64,000 nucleotides of DNA from AP-16 sp046727735 (GCA_046727735.1 JBKPDF010000010.1:62001-126000); one strand, 5' to 3'. Positions 16,273 through 25,909 are shown, counted from the stretch's first letter. The notes: generated by a model not told the origin, from the sequence alone. A program made the numbers and translations.

Positions 16273-17850
16273 ATGAGCAATCCAAGCGCTGCAAGTTTGC
16301 CTCCGACGGCTTCGCCGAACATCACGGCCGCCCCGCTCGCCGCCCGCTCGACGGCCGCGCGAACCCGGTTGCTGCTCGAGGGCCCGCCGCTGGCCACCCT
16401 GCTGCGGCTGTCCGCGCCGAACATTCTGAACCTGCTGGCGATCGCCGGCATGATCACGTTCGACGGGCTGTTTCTCGGCCGCTTGGGTGCCGACGCGCTC
16501 GCCGGCGTCTCGCTCGCGTTTCCGTTCGTGATGCTGATGCAGCATACCGCGGCGAGCGGCATGGGCGGCGGGGTCGCCTCCGCCGTCGCGCGCGCGCTCG
16601 GCGCCGGCAGGCGCGAGGTCGCCGACGCGCTGGCGTTTCACGCTTTCGTTCTCGCGCTGGGCCTCGCCGCCGCATTCTCGACCGTGCTGCTGCTCGGCGC
16701 GCCGTTCGTCTTTCGATGGATGGGCGGGCGCGGCGAAATGCTCTCCGCCGCGCTCGCCTACGCCGACGTGGCGTTCAGCGGCGCAATCTCGATCTGCATG
16801 CTCAATCTGCTCGCCAGCGTGGTGCGCGGCACCGGCAAGATGGGCCTGCCCGCCGCCGTCATCGTCGGCAGCGTGATCGGGCATGTTCTGATCTCGCCCG
16901 CGCTGATTTTCGGCTGGGGCGCAATCCCGGCGCTCGGCCCGGCCGGAGCCGGGTGGGGTCTCATGCTCTCGTTCGGCGCCGGCAGCCTGGTGCTGCTCGC
17001 ATACCTGCGCTCGTCGCGATCGCTCGTCATGGCCTTCCGCGGCGTGCCGCTGCAGCGGCGACTGTTCGGCGAAATCCTGAAGGTCGGCGTGCCGGGATTG
17101 ATCAATGTGATCATCACCAATCTGGCCGTCGTGCTGTTGACCGGGATCGCCGGCCATCTCGGCAGGGAAGTCGCCATCGCCTACGCGATGGGTGCGCGGC
17201 TCGAATACATCCTGATTCCCCTCGCATTCGGTTTCGGCACGGCGATCGTTGCGATGGTCGGCACCAATTGGGGCGCCCAGCAGGAGATCCGCGCGTACCG
17301 ACTCGCTTGGACTGGAGCCGCAACCGTCGCGGCCGCCTGTGGCTCGATCGGATCGATCGTCGCGCTCTTTCCCGATTCGTGGATGCGGCTTTTCACCGCC
17401 GATCGCGAGCTCGTGCGCATGGGCGCGCTTTATCTGCAAATTGTCGGGCCGAGTTACGGTCTCTATGGGCTCGGGATGGGGCTCTATTTCGCAACCCAAG
17501 GATTCGGAAACGTCGTCTCGACCGTCGGCGCCAATGCGGTGCGCCTACTCGCGAGCGCGGGATGCGGACTGGCCGCTCTGTGGCTCGGTTTCGGCGCAAC
17601 CGGATTGTTCGTCGCCATTGCGGGCGGCTTCTGCGCGTACGCAGCCCTGACCGCCGCCGCGGTATTCAGAGTGAGAAAGACGACGGCCCGGACAGTCAGC
17701 AGCGACATAGCCGTCGTCTCTACGGCGGCGAACGCTTCGAAATCGAGAAGCGAAAGCGGCGGAATGGCGAACTGGCGCCGTTGGTGGCCGAAGCGGGAAA
17801 AAGCCGGCGTGCGATCGCCGCGATCGAAGAGGATGAGCTCGGGGATTTGA
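16273..17850 (+). CDS. MATE family multidrug/metabolite efflux protein
   Basis: A 525-residue exporter with twelve predicted helices and two MatE halves (ending around LLIAGMITFDGLFLGRLG... and VPGLINVIITNLAVVLLTG). GGAGG lies in front of the ATG. Usual family length is about 450-470; here an N-terminal Ser/Ala-rich stretch of about 35 residues and a polar C-terminal tail of about 55 residues (after AAVFRVRKTTAR) are added. The tail may be real or may reflect loss of an earlier stop. Divergence from the LysR gene suggests control by that regulator. Confidence 0.88.
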   Translation: MSNPSAASLPPTASPNITAAPLAARSTAARTRLLLEGPPLATLLRLSAPNILNLLAIAGMITFDGLFLGRLGADALAGVSLAFPFVMLMQHTAASGMGGGVASAVARALGAGRREVADALAFHAFVLALGLAAAFSTVLLLGAPFVFRWMGGRGEMLSAALAYADVAFSGAISICMLNLLASVVRGTGKMGLPAAVIVGSVIGHVLISPALIFGWGAIPALGPAGAGWGLMLSFGAGSLVLLAYLRSSRSLVMAFRGVPLQRRLFGEILKVGVPGLINVIITNLAVVLLTGIAGHLGREVAIAYAMGARLEYILIPLAFGFGTAIVAMVGTNWGAQQEIRAYRLAWTGAATVAAACGSIGSIVALFPDSWMRLFTADRELVRMGALYLQIVGPSYGLYGLGMGLYFATQGFGNVVSTVGANAVRLLASAGCGLAALWLGFGATGLFVAIAGGFCAYAALTAAAVFRVRKTTARTVSSDIAVVSTAANASKSRSESGGMANWRRWWPKREKAGVRSPRSKRMSSGI

Positions 17851-17971
17851 GCGACATCGGGCGGCAAATTTGGCGGGAAGCCCGCGCGAGAGACGGAAAC
17901 TGAGATGCCGGGCCGACACGGCATTCCGGATGCTGCCGCCGTGTTGTGCGGGGTTGAATATCTGCGGTTAT

Positions 17972-18058
17972 TGGTGCCCCTGGCCGGACTCGAACCAGCA
18001 CGGGTGTTAGCCCACCTGATTTTGAGTCAGGCGCGTCTACCAGTTCCGCCACAGGGGC
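17972..18058 (-). tRNA. tRNA-Leu (anticodon CAA), CCA encoded
   Basis: Reads on the minus strand from 18058. The acceptor stem gcccctg pairs with caggggc, followed by discriminator a and an encoded CCA (complement of 17972-17974). The anticodon loop is ctcaaaa with anticodon CAA. A long variable arm (gtgggctaacaccc) makes it a class II tRNA. The T-loop ttcgagt is flanked by gctgg/ccggc. Length is 87 with CCA, normal for tRNA-Leu. Confidence 0.96.
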
Positions 18059-18146
18059 AAGGCGGGGCGGAATATAGTCGGGCGTAGCGGAGGGTCAACG
18101 GGCTCCGCCGAATGGGTTCATGGGTTTATCCGCCACGTTCGTGATC

Positions 18147-18186
18147 ATGGGTTCCGGCTCTCGCGCTGACGCGCTCGGCCGGAACC
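18147..18186. repeat. half copy of the double-hairpin repeat
   Basis: Contains only the right hairpin (catgggttccggct...gctcggccggaac), with the upstream remnant gttcatgggtt at 18117. The arms are more diverged than in the full copies. It lies between the tRNA and dsbB. Confidence 0.6.
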
Positions 18187-18254
18187 ACAAGTCATGCCGA
18201 ATCGACAGCGCGCGGGCGCAGCGCTATGCCGGGCCGTGCAACGGAGAAGGGCCC

Positions 18255-18770
18255 ATGTCGGCCAGCGCCAGACGGAACCCGGCGAGCGGCGTCGCGATCG
18301 CAATCGCGGTCATCGCTACGGCGGCGATCCTCGGCGCATTCTTCTTCCAATACGTACTCGGGCTGCAGCCGTGCCCCCTCTGTCTCGAGCAGCGCATCGC
18401 CTATTACGTTGCGATCCCGCTGGCGCTGATCGCGGCACTCGCAGCTTCGCGTGGGTGGGCGCGGGCGCTGCTAGCGGCGGCGCTCGTCGTCATCGCGCTC
18501 GCGATGCTGATCAACGCCGGGCTCGCCGTCTATCACGCCGGCGTCGAATGGAAATTCTGGCCGGGACCGGCCGATTGCTCGGGGCCGATCACCAATCTGG
18601 GGCGCGCCTCGGATCTCGCGAAGCAGCTGCGCAATGTGAGCGTCGTGCGCTGTGACGAAGCGCCGTGGCGTTTCCTTGGCCTCTCGCTTGCCGGTTACAA
18701 CGTGCTGATCTCGCTCGCTCTCGCCGGAATCGCGATGTGGGGAGCCGCGAGGGCGCCGCGTACCGCCTGA
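18255..18770 (+). CDS. dsbB: disulfide bond formation protein B family (DsbB)
   Basis: A 171-residue inner-membrane protein with four helices. The quinone-reactive pair is in CPLC near residue 40, and the second periplasmic cysteine pair is formed by ADCSGP and RCDE near residues 105 and 132. It would reoxidise a periplasmic thiol oxidase of the DsbA type. GGAGAAGGG precedes the ATG at 18255; the upstream extension of the frame to 18120 runs through a repeat and is not coding. No dsbA is adjacent. Confidence 0.93.
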   Translation: MSASARRNPASGVAIAIAVIATAAILGAFFFQYVLGLQPCPLCLEQRIAYYVAIPLALIAALAASRGWARALLAAALVVIALAMLINAGLAVYHAGVEWKFWPGPADCSGPITNLGRASDLAKQLRNVSVVRCDEAPWRFLGLSLAGYNVLISLALAGIAMWGAARAPRTA

Positions 18771-18860
18771 CTGTCATCGCCCACGCAGGCGGGCGATCGA
18801 GTAATCCCATCGCGCATGGAGTTACTCGGTGCCCGGCATTCGCGGGGCTGACGGCAAGTC
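18771..18860. repeat. gcaggcggg-type inverted repeat after dsbB
   Basis: Arms gtcatcgcccacgcaggcgggcgatcgagtaa and ttactcggtgcccggcattcgcgggg form an imperfect hairpin; the inner CGAGTAA/TTACTCG is perfect. It resembles the widespread 'cgggcatgacgg' intergenic repeats of Rhizobiales. It sits between convergent dsbB and the HNH gene, so it can serve as a bidirectional transcription stop. Confidence 0.65.
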
Positions 18861-18915
18861 GCCATGCGGATCGAGGTCCACGTTTTCGCGGGGACGGTCG
18901 CCTGCGGCGACCGGA

Positions 18916-19473
18916 TCACGGCTCGAGCTCGGTGTCCCAATAGAGATAGTCGAGCCAGCTCTCGTGCAGATAGTTCGGCGGGAACAGCCGGCCGTTCTTG
19001 TGCAAGTGGTGCACGCTCGGCTGGAACGGCATCTGCACCGGCCACATGCCGGACTCTTCCGGCGTCAGATTGCCCTTCTTGAGGTTGCAGTCCGAGCAGG
19101 CGGCGACCACGTTGACCCAGGTGGTGTGGCCGCCGCGCGAGCGCGGCAACAGATGATCGAACGTGAGATCGTCGCGCGTGCCGCAGAATTGGCAGACGAA
19201 CTTGTCGCGCAAGAACACGTTGAACCGCGTGAACGCCGGATGCGTCGAGGGCCGCACGAAGGTCTTCAGCGACACCACGCTCGGCAGCTTCATCTCGATC
19301 GAGGGGCTGTGCACCGCCTTGTCGTATTGGGCGACGATGTTCACCCGGTCGAGAAACACCGCCTTGATGGCGTCCTGCCACGACCACAGCGACAGCGGAT
19401 AATAGCTCAGCGGCCGGAAATCGGCGTTCAGCACCAACGCCGGGAAGCCGCCGAACGACACGTGCGCGTTCAA
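18916..19473 (-). CDS. HNH endonuclease family protein
   Basis: A 185-residue protein with an HNH fold in its second half. A zinc-binding CQFC, the catalytic FDHLLPRSRGG, an Asn (WVNVV) and a second cysteine pair CSDC are all visible between residues 95 and 145. The N-terminal half (NADFRPLSYYPLSLWSWQDA) is conserved in alphaproteobacteria. Such stand-alone HNH proteins are chromosomal housekeeping genes of unknown target, not obvious mobile elements. No restriction or phage genes are near. Confidence 0.9.
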   Translation of the reverse strand: MNAHVSFGGFPALVLNADFRPLSYYPLSLWSWQDAIKAVFLDRVNIVAQYDKAVHSPSIEMKLPSVVSLKTFVRPSTHPAFTRFNVFLRDKFVCQFCGTRDDLTFDHLLPRSRGGHTTWVNVVAACSDCNLKKGNLTPEESGMWPVQMPFQPSVHHLHKNGRLFPPNYLHESWLDYLYWDTELEP

Positions 19474-19578
19474 ATGTCCGCTCCTCCTTCCCGCTGCAGA
19501 GCAACACAGTCTATAGGCGAGCGTGACAGGAATGTGAAGCGCCCCAGCGGCTTGGGGCCATTTCTGCCCGCGATCGGC

Positions 19579-20256
19579 TCACAGCTTTTCGCCGAAGCGG
19601 TGCGCGAGAAATTCGCCGCCGTGCCGCAGCCCCTCGGCATCGATGCCGTGCCCGACGCCGGCCGAGAGGTGCCATTGCACCGGGACGCCGAGCGCGGCCA
19701 ATCCCTGCGCGGCCTGAAACAGCGCCTGCGCCGGAATGAGATCGTCGAGGTCGCCGTGCACCAGCAGCACCGGCGGCCGCGCCGAGATCTCGGCCGCGAA
19801 GCCGTCGCTGCCCGGCCCGGGCGGTAACACCAGCAGGCCTGAATAGCCGACGATCGCCGCCGGCGCATTGCGGCGGCGCAAGCCGATGTGCAGCGCGAGC
19901 ATCGTGCCCTGGCTGAAGCCGACGAGCGCCAGCGCATCCTCGCCGAGCCGATGCCGCGCGAGCTCGGCATCGAGAAACTCATTGAGCCCGGGCGCGGCGG
20001 CCTTGACCCCGCGCCAGCGTTCTTGCGGATCGCGAAAGGTCAGCGTGAACCACTGCCGGCCGACCGGCGCTTCGGCGCAGGGTTCGGGCGCATGCGGAGC
20101 GACGAACGCCGCGTGCGGCAGCAGCGGCTGCCACGCGCGCCCGATCTCGATCAGGTCGTTGCCGTCGGCGCCGTAACCGTGCAGCAGCACCACGAGCTGC
20201 CGTGCCGAGCCCGGCGCACTAGGGGCGAGGCGCGGACCGTCGAGTGCAGCGGGCAC
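19579..20256 (-). CDS. alpha/beta hydrolase (phospholipase/carboxylesterase family)
   Basis: A 225-residue serine esterase. The oxyanion/nucleophile features are LLHGYGADGNDLI and GFSQGTM (Ser nucleophile); Asp in HGDLDDLIP and His in GVGHGID complete the triad. The family hydrolyses short acyl esters or lysophospholipids. The GTG start at 20256 is favoured because AGGAGG lies seven bases upstream; the open frame to 20418 overlaps the preceding gene. The gap to the upstream AlkA-like gene is 10 bp, so the two are co-transcribed. Confidence 0.9.
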   Translation of the reverse strand: MPAALDGPRLAPSAPGSARQLVVLLHGYGADGNDLIEIGRAWQPLLPHAAFVAPHAPEPCAEAPVGRQWFTLTFRDPQERWRGVKAAAPGLNEFLDAELARHRLGEDALALVGFSQGTMLALHIGLRRRNAPAAIVGYSGLLVLPPGPGSDGFAAEISARPPVLLVHGDLDDLIPAQALFQAAQGLAALGVPVQWHLSAGVGHGIDAEGLRHGGEFLAHRFGEKL

Positions 20257-20266
20257 GCGAATCCTC

Positions 20267-20953
20267 CTAGGATTTCTGATTGCGGGGTTTCGCCGGTACC
20301 GGCGGGCGGGGTACCGGCGCCGCATCCCGTCCTTTGAGGGCCCGGTAGTAGGACCACAGCACCCGCGCGGCGACCCCGCGCCACGGTCGCCAGCCTTCGG
20401 CAAGCGGCTGCATCTCACGCGGCGTCGGCCGCGCTTTCAGCGCGAACGCGAGCCGTGCCGCTTCCCGCAGGGCGAGGTCGCCGGCCGGCCAGGCGTCGGG
20501 ATGACCGAGACAGAACAACAGATAAATGTCGGCGGTCCACGGTCCGATGCCGTGCAGCGCGGTGAGCGCCGCATGCGCGTCGTCCGCCGTGCGATCGGCG
20601 AGCGCCGCAAGATCGAGCGCGCCCGACGTGAGCGCGGATGCAATCGAGCGCAGTGTGCGGATTTTCGCGGCGGACAGCCCGGCGCGCTGCAGGCGCGGCG
20701 CTCGCAGGCGAAGGAAAGCGGCAGGCGCGAACGGGTCGAGCAGCGCGGTGACGCGCGTCCAGATCGCCGCGGCACTCGCGGTCGAGAGTTGCTGGGAAAC
20801 CACGATCGAGGCAAGCCCGGCGAAGCCGCCTTCGCGCCGCCGCAGCGGCGGCGGGCCGGCGATCGCCAGAATGGGCGCAAGACGCGGATCCCGTTCCAAC
20901 AACGCGTCCGTCGCGGCTTTCAGATCGGCCTCGCTGTTGATGAGAAACGACAT
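20267..20953 (-). CDS. DNA-3-methyladenine glycosylase II (AlkA-type, HhH-GPD)
   Basis: A 228-residue base-excision glycosylase that removes alkylated purines. The helix-hairpin-helix is LTALHGIGPWTADIYLLF, followed by the Gly/Pro loop and catalytic Asp in AWPAGDLALREA. The N-terminal ADA-type domain of E. coli AlkA is absent, as in many short homologues. The start at 20953 (MSFLINSEADLKAATDALL) matches the family. The upstream part of the frame runs into a repeat. A Pro-rich tail (PVPRPPVPAKPRNQK) ends the protein. Confidence 0.9.
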   Translation of the reverse strand: MSFLINSEADLKAATDALLERDPRLAPILAIAGPPPLRRREGGFAGLASIVVSQQLSTASAAAIWTRVTALLDPFAPAAFLRLRAPRLQRAGLSAAKIRTLRSIASALTSGALDLAALADRTADDAHAALTALHGIGPWTADIYLLFCLGHPDAWPAGDLALREAARLAFALKARPTPREMQPLAEGWRPWRGVAARVLWSYYRALKGRDAAPVPRPPVPAKPRNQKS

Positions 20954-20984
20954 GGACCAGGTAAGGAAAACCTTGCGGCAGACT

Positions 20985-21140
20985 CGCTTCACCCTCTCTT
21001 GTGGGGAGGAACGGCGCCGAGCGATGGGAAGCGCCGGCTGATGGGTAGCTTTGAAATCCTGAGAATGCAAAGAGCACCCCTCACCCACTCGGACCCTTAG
21101 GGGTCCTCGCCGCCCTCTCCTGCGGCAGGAGGAGAGGGCA
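20985..21140. repeat. hairpin-rich repeat between alkA-like gene and gluQ
   Basis: Three structures are visible: a cttcaccctctcttgtggggagg stretch at 20988, a perfect hairpin GGACCC-TTAG-GGGTCC at 21091-21106, and GCCCTCTCCT...AGGAGAGGGC at 21112-21139. The pattern ccctcaccc...ccctctcc...ggagaggg is a known intergenic repeat style in Bradyrhizobium-like genomes. The right arm lies directly before gluQ and supplies purine-rich ribosome-site-like sequence. Confidence 0.7.
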
Positions 21141-21158
21141 CCCGAGTTGGTGGCCCAC

Positions 21159-22037
21159 ATGGTGCAACCCGTCTTCCGCTTCGCGCCGAGCCCCAACGGA
21201 TATCTGCATCTCGGCCACGCGCTCTCGGCGCTGCTCAATCACGACATGGCGCGTGCCGCGGGCGGGCGGTTGCTGCTGCGCATCGAGGACATCGACACGA
21301 CACGATGTCGGCCGGAATTCGAGACGGCGATCTACGAAGATCTCGCGTGGCTCGGCGTCGCTTGGAACCGAGACGTGCGTCGCCAGTCGGAGCATCTGCA
21401 GGAATACCGAGCCGCGCTCGACCGGCTGATCGCGCGCGATCTCGTTTATCCGAGCTTCGAGAGCCGTGCTGAGATCGCCGCGCTTGTCGCCGAACGCGAG
21501 CGAATCGCGCCGTGGCCGCGCGACCCCGACGGCGCGCCGCTTTATCCCGGGGATGGCAAGCGCCTCTCATCCCTAAAGCGTGCGCAGAAAATCGGGGGCG
21601 GGGCGCCGTACGCGCTTCGGCTCGATCTGGCGCGGGCGCTTGCGGAAGCCGACGCGCTCTGCTGGGAGGAAACCGGCCGCGGTCCCGCGGGAGAGACCGG
21701 CACGGTCCGGGCGGCGCCGCAAGCTTGGGGCGACGTGGTGCTCGCCCGAAAGGAAATGCCGACGAGCTATCATCTCGCGGTCGTCATCGACGACGCGCTG
21801 CAAGGCGTCACCCATGTCGTGCGCGGCCGAGATCTGTTCTGGTCGACCAGCGTGCACCGCTTGTTGCAGGTGCTGCTCGATTTGCCGGCGCCGATCTATC
21901 ATCATCACCGCCTGATCCTCGACGGCGACGGCAACAAACTCGCAAAATCCACGCGATCGACCGGGTTGCGCGAGCTGCGCGCGCACGGAGTGACGCCGGG
22001 CGAGATCCGGAAAATGGTGGGGTTCGGGTCGCCGTAA
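21159..22037 (+). CDS. gluQ: glutamyl-Q tRNA(Asp) synthetase
   Basis: A 292-residue truncated GluRS paralogue that attaches glutamate to queuosine of tRNA-Asp. The class I motif HLGH (in FAPSPNGYLHLGHA) and the KMSKS equivalent KLAKS are present, and it lacks the anticodon-binding domain, as expected. The usual zinc-binding Cys cluster is not seen; the corresponding stretch reads VYPSFESRAEI. TTG (21147) and GTG (21150) are alternative starts; ATG at 21159 fits homologues that begin two or three residues before VFRFAPSP. Confidence 0.93.
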   Translation: MVQPVFRFAPSPNGYLHLGHALSALLNHDMARAAGGRLLLRIEDIDTTRCRPEFETAIYEDLAWLGVAWNRDVRRQSEHLQEYRAALDRLIARDLVYPSFESRAEIAALVAERERIAPWPRDPDGAPLYPGDGKRLSSLKRAQKIGGGAPYALRLDLARALAEADALCWEETGRGPAGETGTVRAAPQAWGDVVLARKEMPTSYHLAVVIDDALQGVTHVVRGRDLFWSTSVHRLLQVLLDLPAPIYHHHRLILDGDGNKLAKSTRSTGLRELRAHGVTPGEIRKMVGFGSP

Positions 22038-22048
22038 ACCCTAGCGCC

Positions 22049-22167
22049 GTCGTTCCGGGGCGCGCCGAAGGCGCGAACCCGGAACCCATGGACACTGCGC
22101 AGGAGATCAGACGAAACCGGTGTTCATAGGTTCCGGCTCTCGCGCTTCGCGCGCGGCCGGAACGACG
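22049..22167. repeat. composite double-hairpin repeat, copy 3
   Basis: Left hairpin gtcgttccggggcgcgccgaaggcgcgaacccggaac, centre ccatggacactg...cggtgttcat, right hairpin ggttccggctctcgcgcttcgcgcgcggccggaacgacg. It lies between convergent gluQ and meaA. Compared with copies 1, 2 and 4 the two terminal hairpins are exchanged in sequence type, so the element is roughly symmetrical. Confidence 0.8.
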
Positions 22168-22177
22168 AAGTTCGATC

Positions 22178-24145
22178 TCACGCCGCCTTCGCGCTGCCGG
22201 CGTCCACGATGCGGACGATATCGGCCATGATGCGGTTGAGGTCGAAATCCTTCGGCGTATAGACCGCGGCGACGCCGGCCGCCTCGAGCAGCTGCGCGTC
22301 TTGCGGCGGGATGATGCCGCCGACCACGACTGGGACGTCGTCGAGTCCTGCTTGGCGCATCCGCGCGACCACGTCTTGGGCCAGCGCCACGTGCGAGCCG
22401 GAAAGGATCGAGAGCCCGACGACGTGCACGCCCTCTTCGAGCGCGGCGTTGACGATCTCGGCCGGCGTGAGGCGGATGCCTTCGTAGACCACTTCCATGC
22501 CGGCATCGCGGGCGCGCACCGCGATCTGTTCGGCCCCGTTCGAATGGCCGTCGAGCCCCGGCTTGCCCACCAGAAACTTGATCCGGCGTCCGAGCCTGCG
22601 CGACACGCGCTCGACCTCGGCGCGTACGCGGTCGAGCCCGTCGCCCGCATGCGCGGCGGCGCCCGCGACTCCGGTCGGCGCGCGATATTCGCCGAAGATC
22701 TCGCGCAATGCCGCGCCCCACTCACCGGTCGTCACGCCGGCCTTCGCGCATTCGATCGATGCCGGCAGGACGTTGCGGCCCTCCTGCGCGGCGGCTCTGA
22801 GGCTTTCGAGCGCCGAAGCGGCGGCGCGCGCATCGCGGCTCGCCCGCCAGGCTTGCAGACCCTCGACCTGTTCGGCCTCGATTTCCTGCGGAACGGTGAG
22901 GATTGCGCCGCTTCCGGAGGCGAGCGGCGAAGGCTCGGTCTCGATGAACTTGTTCACGCCGACCACGACCTGTTCGCCGCGTTCGATCGCCTCGACCCGG
23001 CGCGCATTGGATTCCACGAGCCGCTGCTTCATGTAGCTCGTCTCGACCGCGGCGACGGCGCCGCCCATCGCGTCGATTCGCGCAAGCTCCGCTTCGGCCT
23101 CGCGCTTGAGCTGTGCCACCTTCTCGGCGACGACGGTCGAGCCGTCGAAAATATCGGCGTGATCAAGCAGGTCGGTCTCGTAGGCGAGCACCTGCTGGAG
23201 CCGGAGCGACCATTGCTGATCCCACGGCCGGGGCAGGCCGAGCGCCTCGTTCCAGGCTGGGAGCTGCACCGCGCGCGCCCGTGCGCGCTTCGACAGCGTT
23301 ACCGCGAGCGTCTCGAGCAGGATGCGGTAGACGTTGTTCTCCGGCTGCTGTTCGGTGAGCCCGAGCGAATTGACCTGCACGCCGTAGCGGAACAGGCGCT
23401 GCTTGGGGTCCTCGACACCGTAGCGCTCCGCGGTGATCTCGTCCCACAGCTCGGCGAAGGCGCGCATCTTGCAAAGCTCGGTGACGAATTTCAGCCCGGC
23501 ATTGACGAAGAACGAGATGCGGCCGACCACGTTGCCGAAGGTGCGCGCGTCGACTTCGCCCGACGCCTTGACGGTGTCGAGCACGGCGAGTGCGGTGGCG
23601 AGCGCGAAGGCGAGCTCCTGTACCGGGGTCGCGCCCGCCTCCTGCAGGTGGTAGGAGCACACGTTGATCGGATTCCATTTCGGCAGTTCGGCGGTCGTGA
23701 ACAGAATCACGTCCTTGGTGAGCCGCATGGAAGGCGCGGGCGGAAAGACGTAAGTGCCGCGCGAAAGATATTCCTTGATGATATCGTTCTGGGTCGTGCC
23801 CTGCAGGCTGCGCCGCTCCGCGCCCTGCTCGTCGGCCACCGCAATGTACAGCGCCAGCAGCCAGGCGGCCGTGGCGTTGATCGTCATCGAGGTGTTCATC
23901 TCGGCGAGCGGAATGCCCGCGAACAGCGTGCGCATGTCGCCCAAATGCGAGATCGCCACGCCGACCTTGCCGACCTCGCCCTTCGCGAGCGGATGATCGC
24001 CGTCGTAGCCCGTCTGCGTCGGCAGATCGAATGCGACGGACAGACCGGTCTGGCCCTTGGCGAGATTCTTGCGGTAGAGCGCGTTCGACTGCGCCGCGGT
24101 CGAATGTCCCGCATAGGTGCGAAAGATCCACGGCTTGTCGCGCAT
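22178..24145 (-). CDS. meaA: ethylmalonyl-CoA mutase (MeaA)
   Basis: A 655-residue B12-dependent mutase that converts (2R)-ethylmalonyl-CoA to (2S)-methylsuccinyl-CoA in the ethylmalonyl-CoA pathway. The TIM-barrel half carries FRTYAGHSTA, QTGLSVAFDLPTQTGYD and WNPINVCSYHLQEAGATP. The C-terminal cobalamin domain has the DxHxxG motif (GLDGHSNG), the S-x-L motif (VVGLSILSGSH) and the GG motif (VVVGGIIPP). Length and the LTEQQPENNVYRILLE stretch match MeaA rather than methylmalonyl-CoA mutase. It is the second gene of a two-gene operon and is followed by a repeat. Confidence 0.93.
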   Translation of the reverse strand: MRDKPWIFRTYAGHSTAAQSNALYRKNLAKGQTGLSVAFDLPTQTGYDGDHPLAKGEVGKVGVAISHLGDMRTLFAGIPLAEMNTSMTINATAAWLLALYIAVADEQGAERRSLQGTTQNDIIKEYLSRGTYVFPPAPSMRLTKDVILFTTAELPKWNPINVCSYHLQEAGATPVQELAFALATALAVLDTVKASGEVDARTFGNVVGRISFFVNAGLKFVTELCKMRAFAELWDEITAERYGVEDPKQRLFRYGVQVNSLGLTEQQPENNVYRILLETLAVTLSKRARARAVQLPAWNEALGLPRPWDQQWSLRLQQVLAYETDLLDHADIFDGSTVVAEKVAQLKREAEAELARIDAMGGAVAAVETSYMKQRLVESNARRVEAIERGEQVVVGVNKFIETEPSPLASGSGAILTVPQEIEAEQVEGLQAWRASRDARAAASALESLRAAAQEGRNVLPASIECAKAGVTTGEWGAALREIFGEYRAPTGVAGAAAHAGDGLDRVRAEVERVSRRLGRRIKFLVGKPGLDGHSNGAEQIAVRARDAGMEVVYEGIRLTPAEIVNAALEEGVHVVGLSILSGSHVALAQDVVARMRQAGLDDVPVVVGGIIPPQDAQLLEAAGVAAVYTPKDFDLNRIMADIVRIVDAGSAKAA

Positions 24146-24155
24146 CGCTCGTCCG

Positions 24156-24416
24156 CTAAAGGCGCCGCACCAACCTGACCAGAGCCAACAGGATCACCGC
24201 GCCGAGGGTTGCATCGATGATCTGGCGAACGATCCCGGTGCCGAGCCGGACCCCGAGCTTCGGCAGCAGCCAGGCCGCCAAGAAGGCGCCAAGGATGCCC
24301 ACCACGAGGTCGCCGATGATCCCGAGGCCGCCGCCGGTCACGATCTTGGCCGCCAGCCAGCCGGCAATCACGCCAACCAGGAGGATGACGATCAGGCTTT
24401 GACCCGTAAACGGCAT
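24156..24416 (-). CDS. GlsB/YeaQ/YmgE family small membrane protein
   Basis: An 86-residue hydrophobic protein with three predicted helices and the family glycine pattern (VGVIAGWLAAKIVTGGGLGIIGDLVVGILGAFLA, read in parts). This transglycosylase-associated/stress-response family has no proven activity. The stop is 10 bp before meaA on the same strand, so both share a transcript that is divergent from ccr. Why a stress-type membrane protein leads the meaA operon is unclear. Confidence 0.9.
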   Translation of the reverse strand: MPFTGQSLIVILLVGVIAGWLAAKIVTGGGLGIIGDLVVGILGAFLAAWLLPKLGVRLGTGIVRQIIDATLGAVILLALVRLVRRL

Positions 24417-24440
24417 GTTTTTCCCTGCGGCGGCCTCGTG

Positions 24441-24562
24441 TTGCGGTGCAACGTAGCATCATAGCCCGACATCGGTCGCATGTCAGCGCTGGCAACGAAA
24501 TACCTGCAGGCACGTTTTCCACGAAACCGAAAGCGGGATTCGGCGTTGGTGTTGCGTTGCAG
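24441..24562. promoter_or_regulatory. two TTGC-N3-GCA(A/G) motifs between the meaA operon and ccr
   Basis: TTGCGGTGCAA lies at 24441-24451, 25 bp before the minus-strand GlsB-type gene. TTGCGTTGCAG lies at 24552-24562, 64 bp before the ccr ATG. Both fit the dyad (C/T)TGC-N3-GCA(G/A), similar to sites described for the PHB regulator PhaR (CTGC-N3/4-GCAG). One copy near each start in a 209-bp divergent gap suggests a shared operator. This is a motif match only. Confidence 0.4.
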
Positions 24563-24625
24563 CATAGTTTGGGCCAGACTGCCGGCCACCTTCCGTGCAC
24601 GCGCCCACTCTCCGGGAGAACGGGC

Positions 24626-25909
<1,284 letters not shown>

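Noticed and set aside
15961..17499. Long minus-strand frame of 512 codons opposite the MATE gene
   Set aside because: Composition (Arg, Gln, Asp, Gly, His rich) is that of the complement of a high-GC coding sequence, and no domain is recognisable.
17690..17903. A possible separate small gene in the +1 frame at the end of the MATE gene
   Set aside because: The peptide looks protein-like, but no ATG, GTG or TTG with a ribosome site is available in that frame.
22178..24145. Assignment of the mutase as methylmalonyl-CoA mutase large subunit
   Set aside because: Length, the stretches shared with MeaA and the divergent ccr neighbour favour ethylmalonyl-CoA mutase; no small subunit gene is adjacent.
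22301..24178. Plus-strand frame of 625 codons opposite meaA
   Set aside because: Antisense shadow of meaA, which is itself a clear full-length enzyme; no motif of its own.
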